DNA of 64,000 nucleotides from Pieris napi (taxonomy: Eukaryota > Arthropoda > Insecta > Lepidoptera > Pieridae), in contig NC_062248.1 of the NCBI RefSeq assembly GCF_905475465.1, positions 7,006,001 to 7,070,000 on the forward strand, written 5' to 3'. Below the pieces are notes generated by a model. It was not told the DNA's origin. It made no database searches and worked only from the letters and a program-made list of their open reading frames with translations. Below, one piece after another: positions 1-12,400 of the stretch (positions are counted from its first letter, which is position 1; each line of letters opens with the position of its first letter). Position numbers and translations under genes: made by a program.

Positions 1-739
1 ACGGGCATATGCATAATGTCGCTTTAGGGGCTGTCAAATAGTTTTTTCTATAAAGAATGATATGACTATGTTACGAACTGAAATGTGGAGTTAAGTCCTT
101 AACAGTAGAGGCTTGATAAATTTTACATGTGTTTTAGTTAAACTTATTAAAAATATATAATATGCGAACGATTATTTGAATATATTATGACCTATATAAA
201 AAACAATCAGCTACGTCTAACGTCATTTACCATATCAAACCCATATCACGTGGATTTCGTTTATATTACATAATCTAAAATTGAAGACTCATTGCTAGAT
301 ATTCAGTATACATCCTGGATAACCTGGCTTTGATTTCCGGCAAAACAAAAATTTACAAATTTACATACTTTATTGGTAGGCTTTCTTCTTAATGCTTGCC
401 GAAAGAATCGCTAAAAATGATCAACTAATACCCCTGCCCTTGGGCGGTAACAGACCAAACAACAAACTTGAAGATGTTGTACATAAAAGTTACATTAAAA
501 TATAAATAGATATGATAGAATGGGGTACGGTAACATTAAGCAGCGGTAGCTTAAATAAACATACGATTTCAAAAATTTGTGTATTTAAATCGAATGTGAC
601 TTGTGTTAGTGGAGCTATTTCTGTTTAACAGCCATACTGAATCTGAAATAACACCTACAATGAACATACATTTATTCACAAGGGATAAGGTTTCCCCATA
701 AATAGGAGGTTAAAATCAATAATTTCGTAAATGCCTGTC
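1..739. other. upstream intergenic DNA, no gene seen
   Basis: AT-rich DNA without a convincing reading frame, splice pattern or RNA gene. It lies upstream of spalt and could hold distant regulatory DNA, but nothing in the sequence shows that directly. Confidence 0.5.
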
Positions 740-830
740 TATTGAAGATGGCTTTAGTGGCTTACGCATGACCCTCATCCCTGAGGTCGTGCGTTCGAAT
801 CACGGGTGTGAATTTACTTTCTATATGCAA
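740..830 (+). mobile_element. tRNA-derived SINE fragment (head)
   Basis: The segment contains GTTCGAATC near 792-800, which matches the internal RNA polymerase III B box of a tRNA-derived SINE. It is followed by a TTTCTATATGC-type tail. The same layout is seen in the longer SINE copy near 23225-23515, which also has TTCGAATCACGG. The fragment stops abruptly where LINE-like coding sequence begins. The family assignment comes from memory of lepidopteran SINEs and is not verified. Confidence 0.5.
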
Positions 831-1060
831 AAGCCAGCCAGTTGCCAGCTGTGGGGCTGTACCAGTAATAGTAACATCCAAGTAATCCAACGATTCCAAA
901 ACAAAGTGCTCAGGGGAATAGTCAATGCTCCCTGGTATATTCGCAATAACGACCTCCATCGGGACCTTAATATAGAGGACGTCGCCACAATAATAAAAAA
1001 GACTGCTGGCGCCCACGAACATAGGCTCCACCATCACGTGAATGTCGAGGCTATTTAACA
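831..1060 (+). mobile_element. jockey-like LINE reverse-transcriptase C-terminus remnant
   Basis: Reading 841-1058 on the plus strand gives the typical tail of a jockey-clade LINE ORF2. It has an IQVIQRFQNKVLR-type stretch, then a NAPWYIRN block and a final RLHHHVNVEAI before a stop. Only the last 70 or so residues are present and no start fits, so it is a dead 5'-truncated copy. It sits directly after the SINE-like head at 740-830. Confidence 0.7.
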
Positions 1061-1199
1061 CTTTGACACCACCATTTGAACTAGTGAATTAGCGTTAGTG
1101 CAAGCCAGTATTAAATACACAGTAAGTGAAAGAAAAAATATAGAACACAAGAACAGAGTGTCTTCCCTTTAATAGAGGGAATTTCTAATATTTTATTTC

Positions 1200-1475
1200 A
1201 ATTTTTTTTTTTTTTTTGGGGCAACACAGACATTAATCATTTATTACATACGAAAACACACACACATAAACACACAAAATAACAATACTCAAAGAAAAAA
1301 TAAAATAAGACATATCAAAAACAATAAAAATTAAAAATTAAAATTGAAAATTCCCTTTTGCCATTCAGTTCGCTTCAAGCGTGCAATGTGTGTGTACTGT
1401 GGTTGTAATTGGCCCTGGCTCAGCATTATGCTGAGGAGCAGAAAGTTCCACAGCGCTGTCAAATTAAATTTTTGT
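1200..1475 (-). mobile_element. LINE 3' end in reverse orientation, with poly(A) tail
   Basis: A run of about 16 T at 1203-1218 looks like the poly(A) tail of a retroposon inserted on the minus strand. The minus-strand reading around 1380-1460 includes an SAPQHNAEPGPITTTVHT-like stretch that resembles the end of a lepidopteran non-LTR retrotransposon ORF. Both 5' truncation and decay are evident. The clade was not determined. Confidence 0.5.
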
Positions 1476-2944
1476 TTTTGTCAAATTTAAATTTGCACAA
1501 CAAAAACAGATAATAAATTATAGATATAATGTATAATCTGTATGTAAACAAACCAAAATAACACACAACTCCGTCCACGCAGCCACATAAAAGCTCCGAG
1601 CCGATCCGATGCATATTCATTCATACAGACAGATATAAAAAGTGAGCTGCTGTCGATCGTTAATTAAAACTTTAATTGATTTTATCAGATAGCATACACA
1701 ATGTCGACTCACTAAAGTGAATTTATTAAATACAAGTGGTGTCTAACTTGTACTCGGGAACTTTAATTAATATTTTTTCAAACAAGTTTTTATTTAATTA
1801 GAATTGTTTTAATGTAAATATTCGATCCCTATCATATTATATTTAAAGCGTAAATAAATTATTTGTTAGGTTTCAATTTATTAACTCGGTATTAGAAAAT
1901 ACTACTTAGGTTTCTTAATGAGCTGGTTCAATGAAAACAGTTAGTTAAACGAACGATATACACTACAAAATATGTATACACAAAGTTAAAGTTGTTATAA
2001 CTTTAAATGGGAGGCTCTAAGTTTAAATAAGTACAATTATAAAGCAGTAGCAAACACGTCTCGGCCCGATGACTGGCAGATTCTTCCAAATTGCTTCTAT
2101 CACATTAATATTGGATCCCGGGGACTACCTATTTAATTTAAAACACAAAAAGACTCCCCACATCCGCTTTATTAAAAAAAACTGTCGATTTGGGAATCTA
2201 GTTAGTTGTCATTGTAGGATTTGTTACAGCTGTCATTGTTTCACTGATGTTCACTGATGACTGGTGGAAATTTTTTATCGCTCATAGATTTATCGGCTGA
2301 CTTTGAACTCTGTTACTTGTGGTATTTGGGTTTTTTTTAACGTGGATTGTAAGTATCTAGTATTCGTTTTGACAGTAAAATACTTATATTGATATTATTA
2401 ACAATAAGATTAATAATCTTTTTTTATTATTATTGGAATATAAATAAAATATTGACGAGCATAAACCTAGGTCATAAACAGTATAGTTGATTCATTTAAT
2501 AAACACGGACATTTTAACATTGAATTTTTAAATAAAATGCATAATTGTTTTTATTATATTATAAATATTATTTATATACGAAATTGAAATATAAGTACAT
2601 ATATTTACAGTATGCTAGGCTAAAATTTTAGCATTTTATTTTCTTATTAATAATACATTTTGAAATTATCTTTTATAAAAAATGCGTGTAAATAAGAAAC
2701 AATACACCACCCACAACAAATAAAAACATATTTATTAATATATCAGCAATACATGCTACTAAGTTTATGCTTGTGAACACTATACTGATAAATAAATATT
2801 ATGTTTATAATGGCTTTAGCTTACTAAACTAATCCAAGATACGATTAAATTATAACATGTAACACAATACAATATCGCATCTACGTTGCCAATGAAAACA
2901 AATGTACTAATTCACAAACAAAGGATTATAACTTACAAAGTGTA
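1476..2944. other. AT-rich upstream flank of spalt, no gene seen
   Basis: No open frame longer than about 62 codons and no recognisable protein or RNA. There is a small direct repeat near 2249-2267 (TTCACTGATG twice). The interval probably belongs to the spalt regulatory domain by position only. Confidence 0.4.
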
Positions 2945-3374
2945 GGTTCAATTAGCGAATGTGGGAGGCTTCGCGGGGCGCGCGCCATCTAGCGGGCGAC
3001 ACCTCCCGCCGCCCACCGGCGTCTCGGCCGCGGCTGGGCACATGTCACTTATGAATATGAGGCGTTATGATTATGAAATATGCCCCGCCCTGAATATTGA
3101 ATATAGAGGAGGGAGAGCTCGGAACGCGTGCGAATGGGCGAAGTTTGATTTATGAGCCGGGGCCGGCCCCGCCTCCCTGTCATAACCGTGTACCTGGTGC
3201 GCGCGCGCGCGGCCGCCGCCCGCCGCTCGGCTCAGTCCCGCGTCAGATGGCGAGAGGAGCGCCCGGTTGTTCGTTCGTGCCGCACTCCGAGTGACCCGGC
3301 CGCGAGTGAGCCCTGTGACCGCCTGACGGCCTGCCATGCGCCGGCTGTGACCCGCCAGCATCAGCGCGCTAGCC
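2945..3374 (+). promoter_or_regulatory. GC-rich promoter and 5' UTR of spalt
   Basis: This is an abrupt island of GC- and CpG-rich sequence in an AT-rich region. It includes runs of CGCG around 3200-3215 and ends just before the spalt start codon at 3375. TCAGTC at 3232-3237 matches the arthropod initiator consensus, which would place a start site about 140 bases upstream of the ATG. No clear TATA box stands at the right distance, and the GGTTGT at 3265 is a few bases off the normal DPE position. The transcription start is therefore a guess. Confidence 0.5.
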
Positions 3375-3417
3375 ATGCCGCGCGTCAAGCCTGCCTGCGT
3401 CCGCCGCGTCTCCATCG
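3375..3417 (+). CDS. salm: spalt coding exon 1 (43 bases)
   Basis: The exon starts at an ATG, encodes 14 residues beginning MPRVKPACVRRVSI, and ends in phase 1 at a GTACTT donor. Joined to the acceptor at 9900 it completes a glycine codon and runs on in frame through ESSGSCSEEEINNV into the Met at 9945. The frame match, the short N-terminus and the known short first coding exon of SALL genes support it. The later Met at 9945 would lose this conserved start. Confidence 0.88.
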
Positions 3418-6400
3418 GTACTTACTTCTTCACTATCACCAAACACCCCACACAAGGACTGTGAAGCCTCCGCAAGGAGCACTTATCGTGTTACCATTCC
3501 ATAAGTTTTGTTTATTGATATGATTCAGTTTGCAACGATTAAATTTGGCATCCATCAAAAAGTGCGCAAAAAATTTCGGCTCTTGCGTGGTGAGTAAACA
3601 GTGTAGTGAAATGTTGAGATTGTTGTCAATATCGAGATCTAGGGATCTGTCAGTAGGTAGGTATAATCAAACACAAATATAAATGTGTTTTAAAACGATA
3701 GGAATTAATATTTTGTCGTACCTACCTTGAAAACATAATTATTTAAGTTTGCATTTCTTAACAAAAACAAAACGCAAATTATTTAATAAAAATGCAGTCA
3801 TAAAATAATTTTTGTGTTTTAATATTTATGACTGAATAATGTATTTTTAAAAAGTCAATTCCTCAGTAATGTTAGAGAAAGTTAATTTAGTTAAAAATAA
3901 TTGAAAAATATGGCAATCGTTTTTGCTATCAGATTCTATGTTAGTTGTTTTAAACTCTCGCCTTTTAGTGCTTAATTCCATTTGTAGCTGCTTGCGGGTT
4001 GTAACATAGGGTTGAAAGTGTAATTTTTCTCACAATACAAAAAAGCTCTCTAGAATTGTAGCTATTCAAATAACGCTGCTTCAAAATCTTTTGTTTTCGA
4101 AATAAATGGCTAGAAATAGCCACTTGTGAATGCTTTTTTTTCCACAATTGCCAGTTATATCTTTCAATCTTAAATAAAAAGGTTTAAATTCGCGTCCTAA
4201 TTTTCATTACCTTATGAAATTCTACAGTTTTCATATTAAATTCACCTTTTGAAGCATTTTAATAACATATGATGAATTTATGTAATAGCATATTATAATG
4301 TATTTATGCGCTAAGGTTAAACAATTAAAACATGATTATACCGTAATTGTTATAAAATTAATGTCGGAAATAATATTTTGATACTTGATAGATATGATTT
4401 GAACAAGATAGAACAAAAAAATTGCTTAAAATGTTGCTCTGTAAAATAAATTTATTTATTATAAAAACAAAATGAATATATAGATATTACTTAAGATTTT
4501 GAATATTAGGGTGTGTCATATAAAAGCTTGTTAAAAACAGACTCTGTGTTTACGCTTTAAGATCTGTATTCAAATGTCACAACAAAATATATCACTTTTT
4601 GATAAAAGCCTTAAGTGGCTGTATATTAGACGAATGACGGGCTGTCAAAATTTATTTATCAGCTTCATACACTCATTTTTATAGACACTATAAAATATTT
4701 AGTGAGTTTTATCAATAAATGCATAGTCAGATTGAAAAATTTAACGAATATAAAATTAAAAATCTATACTATCCGGTTCTATGTCGTATTATTAAAATGA
4801 AATATTGATACATATTGCGTCCATTTACCTTGAATGATGAATAATTATTACTTTTGAATAAATTATTGACTTTCTGTAAGTGGATTAATTACCTTTGAGT
4901 TTCAAATAGTTTCAATATTCAAATATGTTTTAATAAATTGCGGCCGATATCTGTCTAGAGAAATTGAATTTTGATTTAAACTAGTCTAACATATTTACGC
5001 GGTATGTTAATTTCCGGTTTCTATTATCTATGAATCAAAATATGTTATCTGTTGACAAAACTTGCGGTTAAGAGATTAATACATCTATCTTTCTTTCTTT
5101 CTAGTCTTCGCTATAAAGACGGTTTTCATTGTATATCAACCCTATAACAAATGCATAGGTTTTTTGAAGTAAATGTAAAGAAATAATAAAAAACAAGATT
5201 TATTTTTATTCAGGACTTAACCACGGAGATGGTTTTATACAAAAATTTAGGAAAACATCTATTAAAATATGGTTATCGGAGTAATGTTACTTTATAAAAT
5301 CTTATGTTTATGTAAGTATTGCCTCTCCTTCTAAATAATTGCCTAAGACTATTATTAAAATAATACAAATAAAAAACAATACTAGAAACTTTTTAGATTA
5401 CATTTTTTTTGTTTCAATATTATACCAGTCCCAAAACAAATTTTAAAAACTACCAAACAATGAAACAGGAAACCTTCGTACTTAAAATTCAGTAGCTCAT
5501 AATTGTTATAATATTTATACTCATTTAGGCAGCTTTAGGGTCGGTTACTTTGAGGTGTCCTCTTTTTCTATTTCTTCGAAACGACAATCGCTGCCACCTT
5601 TGAATCTCAAAATTGCGACAAATAACTAATCCGTCTAACAATACCAACTATCTATGAGACATTTAAGCTCTAACCGCAAGCTTAGACCGGATTATTATGA
5701 ATGCTTTGTCGCGGTGTTCACTTTTCCCTTTGCAATGTAAACATTCATTAAGTGCCGACTTTTACAGGAAGTGCGGTGAAATAATCGACGATTTTTAGGG
5801 ACTTTGAAGAGCTTTTATAAGCGACATAGTTCGATAAAATCATAATTTGTACTAAATACGATAGAAATGTAACTCAGTTCACGGCATTCCTGGCTTATTT
5901 TTTAATATATATATATATAAGTCATACAACCCAAAAGTTATAGATTCGAAACAAAGTCGATATTAATTAGTAGGAAGCTGATCACTTATTTGACTAAAAA
6001 CTTTTCATTCCATGGTTATTGAAAAAAAAACTTTCAATTTCTTAATATGGCAACTTCCTGCACCTGATTCGACCGATTCTGAACGCGTTTTCCAAAATTA
6101 GCTTTTCTTTTGTAGAATTTATCATTGCTGGAGTAATTCATCAAACGGAATTAGAATCCGTGGCTTTCCGGCAGAATTAGAACCTTTTGACTATAGAAAT
6201 GAAATAATGAAATATAGGATTTCAGATTCAAAGCTTTATAAAAAAACACCTATTGTCTATGTTAATTGTTATTCCTGTATATACCTATCCCGGTGATTAC
6301 ATTTTTTATTAAGTTTACTTAAAAACACTTTTGTTCTTCCTTTTTTGCACATATTCTGCGTTACTTAGCTCTCTTTTAGCTCGGGTTGCCTGAAAGAGGT

Positions 6401-9400
6401 CGCTTATTAGGTAAAATGCCACTTGTTTTATTGTATTTAAGTTGAAAGCTAATAATTTTTATATCAAATCACGTGTTATGTCTCATTTTCACACAAAAAA
6501 AACTAGTCGGAAAACCCCATATTAAAATACTTTCTAACACAAATTTATCAGCATCATATCGCAGTGAGTATTAAAACTACCTGTTGTGAAAGTTGAAAAA
6601 TCAAAATGATAAGCAAATTACATGTTTTTAATAACCTGATGTCATATTCGAATTTCCATATCTTTATGTAAATATGCTTTACTAGTTAGTCAAGTAGTAC
6701 GATATATAAGTAGATATAGTACCTATGTATAAAAAGGACTCCAGGTGAATAAGGATTTCAAAATGTACCATGTTTGGTTTGATTTCCGGTAAATATTCAG
6801 GTTGAAAACTTAATCAATGTTATAAATGTCTGCCATCCACTTAATTTTTGTTTTTAAACCATTTCATTTGTTTATAACTAAACATTGCCGTGGGCATGAA
6901 TTAGTTAAGAATTTATATTCAATTGTATTGAATTTTTAATAAATTATAGATAAGTTTATTTTATAAAAGTGGAAATTTTCATTTTATAAAACCTATTATT
7001 TGAATAATAACAATAGATGATTAGTGAAACTCAAAGTTCAAGTAGATCACTATCATTGAATTTAATATAGTTATAATTAACAAAACAAATTTCGAGTATT
7101 ATGCTTTCACGCAGATCTGAACACACGTAAAATCGAATAAGGTAATAGGAATATTTATAAAAAAAAATATTTATTTATTTATAACTATACAACTACAATA
7201 CGATAGCTGTGTAACTTAATTAGACACAATTCTCATAAATAAATAACATAAAAAATGATATTTGAACTGAATATAAAAAAGTTATTGGACTATGAGCGTA
7301 TTTGGAACAAAATGGAAGTCCAAACAAACATAGTTTGAATAGTATTTACGAATGAATATATGCGTTGAGCTGCCAAAAATTGACAGTATGGTTTCACAAA
7401 AAACGACGCAAATTTGTTTGATGTGATCGCAAATGGAACGCAAATGCATGATATATTTCTATCGCTCGTAAGTAACTAGTCAAATTAGCCTACGAGAGGT
7501 TCGAACTAACCCAAAAACAAAACAGATCAGTTTTTATATTGAGAACAGTAGTCAAACGGGCAGGACGCTCATCTGATGTTAAGTGATATGGATACTTTCA
7601 AAGCCAGAAGGCTCGCGAGTATGTTGCTGGTTTTTTAATAACTAGTACGCTCTTTTCTTGAAGGACCCTAAGTCGAATTGGTTGGGAAATACTTCAGTGG
7701 GTAGCTGGTTTTACATAGTGGCGGTGCGCGGAAATAAGTGTTTATAATAACATCATAGACTACAGAAATAATGAGAATACTGCGCGTAAATGCATTTAAA
7801 TCCAATAATAATATCTTTATAAATACGAATTGTTCTAATCTATTTGATTTTCATTGTTTAATCTATTGTAAAGCTGATGACCCGAATACAACTCTATTAT
7901 AATTTAATGAATGATAATAATTGAAGACATACCTACAACTATGGACACATACTTATATTTTATAATGAAGTATCAAATCAGAATGTTAACTTCAATTTAG
8001 TTTATTTAAATCTATGACTTATCAACCTTCTAATTTAGAATCAATTTATTTATTTACTGGGTAAACAATGTTATGTACCTATATGTTATTTTATATAGAT
8101 ATTTCGCTTGTTGTCCAAAAGATAGACCACTGATTATCACTTGCTACTTGTTTCGCTTTCTCCATTATCATGTATTGTATTCATAATATTGTCAGATATG
8201 GGTGTTTTTTAACGTTTTCACAAAAGCACAATATTTAATATACATCTATTGTGTATCGCACAGGGTCTTACACATAACAAAATATGTATCAAAGTCAGTA
8301 AGATTAGTTTAGTTAATTAAACTGTACATTTTAAGTCCTTCCGTAACTTTATAAATGTTAAATATACTTAAAGTATTATAAGCGCGATACCACTTTTAGA
8401 ATGTTCTGTTAAAAATTGTAAAAAGCTAAATTAAAAACTCTAATATAAAACGCAATAAAATACTCAAACTCTTTGTATATATTTCTAGAGTTAAAAAAAA
8501 ATATATAAAACTCTAGAAATATTTCTTTTTTAAATAATTTATGCATAATAATTGCAAAAATCAATAATTCTCAAAAGCTCTTTATAATAACGCTTAGTAC
8601 TTTTGTTACTTTAATTATTCTTTTATCTTTTTAACGATTATTATTTAGATACGGCATATAAAATAATCCTTCTGCTGTATCATCATCATCATTCTCTCTT
8701 TAATCGTATGGATAATAATTTCGGAAATTGTATTCGGTTAACAGAAAAAAGATTGCACCTTCGTTAATTTTTCAGTTAAAAAACACTTTTACGTTTGGAT
8801 AGATGCGTTATGTTGGTTAAAACATCAATTACAAGTCAATTTATAAAATAGATAGATCATTAAATTATTTAACAATTTGTATTAAATTTTAAATAATTTC
8901 ATAAAGTAATTTATGATTACGGCTCATGTAATAAAACTGTCATCACATAAGGGCGTTATAATAGGTAGAGTCTTCTAATGAGATCGGATATGGTTCAAAT
9001 TGATATTTTATATTTGCCTTTTGACCAGTAGTTTATCGAAACATTTTCATGGCTTTTGTTTTCGTATCATAAATTTAAAAGCATACACTCTGAACTTTTC
9101 GTTTAAGACGAACCTAATTAATAATTGTTGTTAAAAATAAAGATAGACGCTGTGGACCATGCGAAATAGCAGGACAATTTCATAATTTAACTTAAAAATT
9201 AATAATTGCAATAGTTACAATCAAATAACTTTATAGATTTTTTATATTCTTTATAGTTATATTACGGATGAACTCAGGAAATTTCGTCCTTAATAAACTG
9301 TCTAGTTTTTGATTCAAAAACTGTATTTCGCCGCACACTCACTGTCGCCTTGATAATATTGTACGGCAAAGCACCTCAGTAAAGTTTTGCATTTTCCCTG

Positions 9401-12400
9401 AAGATACCTACTGTACCCCGAACACCTACAATGATATTTACATACTATTATTCCTCCTGCTTTTTGCTTAATCTATGACTCGACCAATGACAGAACGAAA
9501 CAATTCATCATAGTTAAAATCTAGATATATAAATGCGTATATTTTATGATTCAATTGATAACAGTGTATCAAAATGGTAATGTTTATTATTAGATCAAAA
9601 GTGTCGGTATTTCAAATTGATTCTTACATAAGATAGGTAAATTGCAACATAAACCTATCTAGATAAAAACTTATTAGTCTAGTAAACAAGTAGGTAATTA
9701 ATTAACTATACGCAAATAAAGTATTCCTATCTTCATTTTTGCTGTACGACAAGGAGAGATGGATTGTCAACGATGAATCTCAAGACTATTTTATGTATTG
9801 TTTATTTGCCACGTAACTGAAAAAAATAAAATAAAATAAATGAATTTATTTGGTTGGAATGTCCAATATAAATAATTTAATGAATATTTTATTGTTACAG
9901 GTGAAAGTTCGGGGTCATGTTCTGAAGAAGAAATTAACAATGTTATGCCTGAAGACCTCCGTGATCGCCCTGAAACGCACATGTGCCCCAGATGTCAGGA
10001 GCAATTCGAAAACTTTAACGATTTCTTGTATCACAAACGACTTTGCGATGAAAAAGCAATTCAAATGGGTGAAGAGAGAATGCACTCAGATCCCGAAGAC
10101 ATGGTTGTGTCTGGGGACGAAGAAATGGATAGCCCCAACAAACGATTAGAACAAGTAAGAAGGCATCGTCAGGATGCTGAAAATAATAATAGCCTAGAAG
10201 ATGGGGAAGCCGAAGTACCTGAAGCTGATGTTCCTCCTGTTGGATTACCATTTTCGGTAGCAGGGCATGTGACACTAGAAGCACTTCAAAATACGAAGGT
10301 TGCTGTGGCACAATTTGCTGCAACGGCAATGGCTAATAACGCCAACAATGAAGCTGCTTTACATGAGCTGGCAGTATTACAGAGTACGTTGTTCACATTG
10401 CAGCATCAGCAAGTGTTTCAACTTCAATTAATAAGACAGTTGCAAAATCAATTATCATTAACGAGGAGAAAAGATGATCAACCACCAAGTCCACCACCGG
10501 TTGAACAAGAAGCGACCGCTCCATCGACTCCGGTTCGATCACCATCACCGCCTCGTCCGCCACGGGAGCCATCTCCTGCTGTACCGACTCCTCCCAGTAG
10601 CCAAAGCTTGCCATCGACCCACTCGCATATCACACCTAAAATTGAACCGATATCCATCCCTAAACCACCAACCGCATCTCCACCTATGATGTCACATCCA
10701 CCCTACAGCTCCATTTCGTCATCATTAGCTTCTTGTATTATCACGAATAATGATCCTCCACCGTCCCTTAATGAACCAAATACGCTTGAAATGCTACAGA
10801 AGCGAGCGCAAGAAGTACTTGACAATGCATCACAAGGCTTATTAGCAAATAATCTAGCCGACGAACTGGCCTTTAGAAAATCTGGCAAAATGTCACCCTA
10901 TGATGGAAAAAGTGGAGGTAGAAATGAACCGTTTTTCAAACACAGATGCAGATATTGTGGAAAAGTATTTGGAAGTGACTCTGCACTTCAAATACACATT
11001 CGGTCACATACAGGCGAGCGACCTTTTAAATGTAATGTTTGTGGATCAAGATTCACAACAAAAGGAAACCTTAAAGTTCACTTTCAAAGACATACATCTA
11101 AGTTTCCACACGTAAAAATGAACCCGAACCCAGTGCCAGAACACTTAGACAAATACCACCCCCCACTTCTTGCACAACTATCTCCGGGGCCAATTCCAGG
11201 GATGCCCCCACATCCTCTTCAGTTTCCTCCTGGCGCACCAGCTCCATTCCCGCCAAGCTTGCCATTGTACAGACCAACGCATCATGATTTACTTCCTCCA
11301 CGCCCACTCGGTGACAAGACACTTCAACCACACCCATTGTTTACAATGAGAGAAGAGCAAGATGCACCTGCAGATTTAAGCAAACCTTCTGCACCCAGCC
11401 CATCAAGATTAACGTCTGAGATGTTTAAGTCTGAACCACAAGACGATGAGAGCCATCGCGATTCTAGTTTTGAAGAAACTGACCGAATATCACCTAAGCG
11501 AGAGCCAGAGGAGAATGAACCCGTACATGACGCAGAACAAGATCGATATCCATCCACTTCACCCTACGATGACTGCAGTATGGACTCGAAGTATAGTAAT
11601 GAAGACCAAATCGGAAGAGAGAGTCCTCACGTGAAGCCGGATCCTGATCAACCGGAAAATCTTTCAAGTAAGAATCGGTCGATAACTGGACCAATTTCAA
11701 TAGCAACGGGACTTCGTACTTTTCCCAGTTTTCCATTATTTCCCAATTCCCCTCCTAGCAGTATCTCCTCGGATTGTCATAATCCATTCTACAACTTTAC
11801 TCAGACGGTTGTTGAACCAGACCTTACTAGAGACCCTATGATATATAATTCACTTCTCCCTAGACCGGGCAGCAATGATAACTCATGGGAAAGTTTGATA
11901 GAAATAACGAAAACTTCAGAAACATCCAAATTACAGCAATTAGTTGACAATATTGACAATAAAGTGTCTGATCCAAATGAATGTATTGTGTGTCATCGTG
12001 TCCTTTCTTGTAAAAGTGCCTTGCAAATGCACTACCGAACTCACACCGGTGAAAGACCATTTCGTTGTAAATTATGTGGTCGAGCATTTACCACTAAAGG
12101 AAATCTTAAAACCCATATGGGTGTTCACCGTATTAAACCTCCTTCTCAAATTTTACACCAATGTCCTGTTTGCCATAGAAGATTTCCCGATCCGAATATT
12201 CTTCATCAACACATTCGAACACACACAGGCGACCGTTACAGTACCCCTTTCGATCAATTAATGATTCGCGACGTAACTGACAGTCAATCAGTAAGCAATA
12301 ATGACTCTGAATATGGCCCTTTCTTTTCTATTCCAACCCCAACCTTTCCAACACCGTCCACTCCCGGCGACCGTTGGGCGGACTCCCGCGGAACCGACGA

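Larger units (their letters stand above)
3418..9900 (+). other. spalt intron 1 (6.5 kb)
   Basis: A long AT-rich intron without supported coding exons. It contains LINE 3'-end fragments near 6355-6450 and 7535-7735 and a perfect 14-bp hairpin at 8479-8522. Introns of this kind in developmental genes often carry enhancers, but none can be named from sequence alone. Confidence 0.7.

Noticed and set aside
785..805. tRNA gene
   Set aside because: A B-box-like GTTCGAATC is present, but no cloverleaf or acceptor stem can be drawn. It fits a SINE.
768..1058. 96-codon ORF as a host gene
   Set aside because: The sequence is the C-terminus of a jockey-like reverse transcriptase fused to a SINE-like head.
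3071..3523. Overlapping ORFs on both strands in the spalt 5' region
   Set aside because: GC-rich DNA has few stop codons. The frames are Arg/Ala-rich and show no family resemblance. Only the 43-base exon from 3375 has support.
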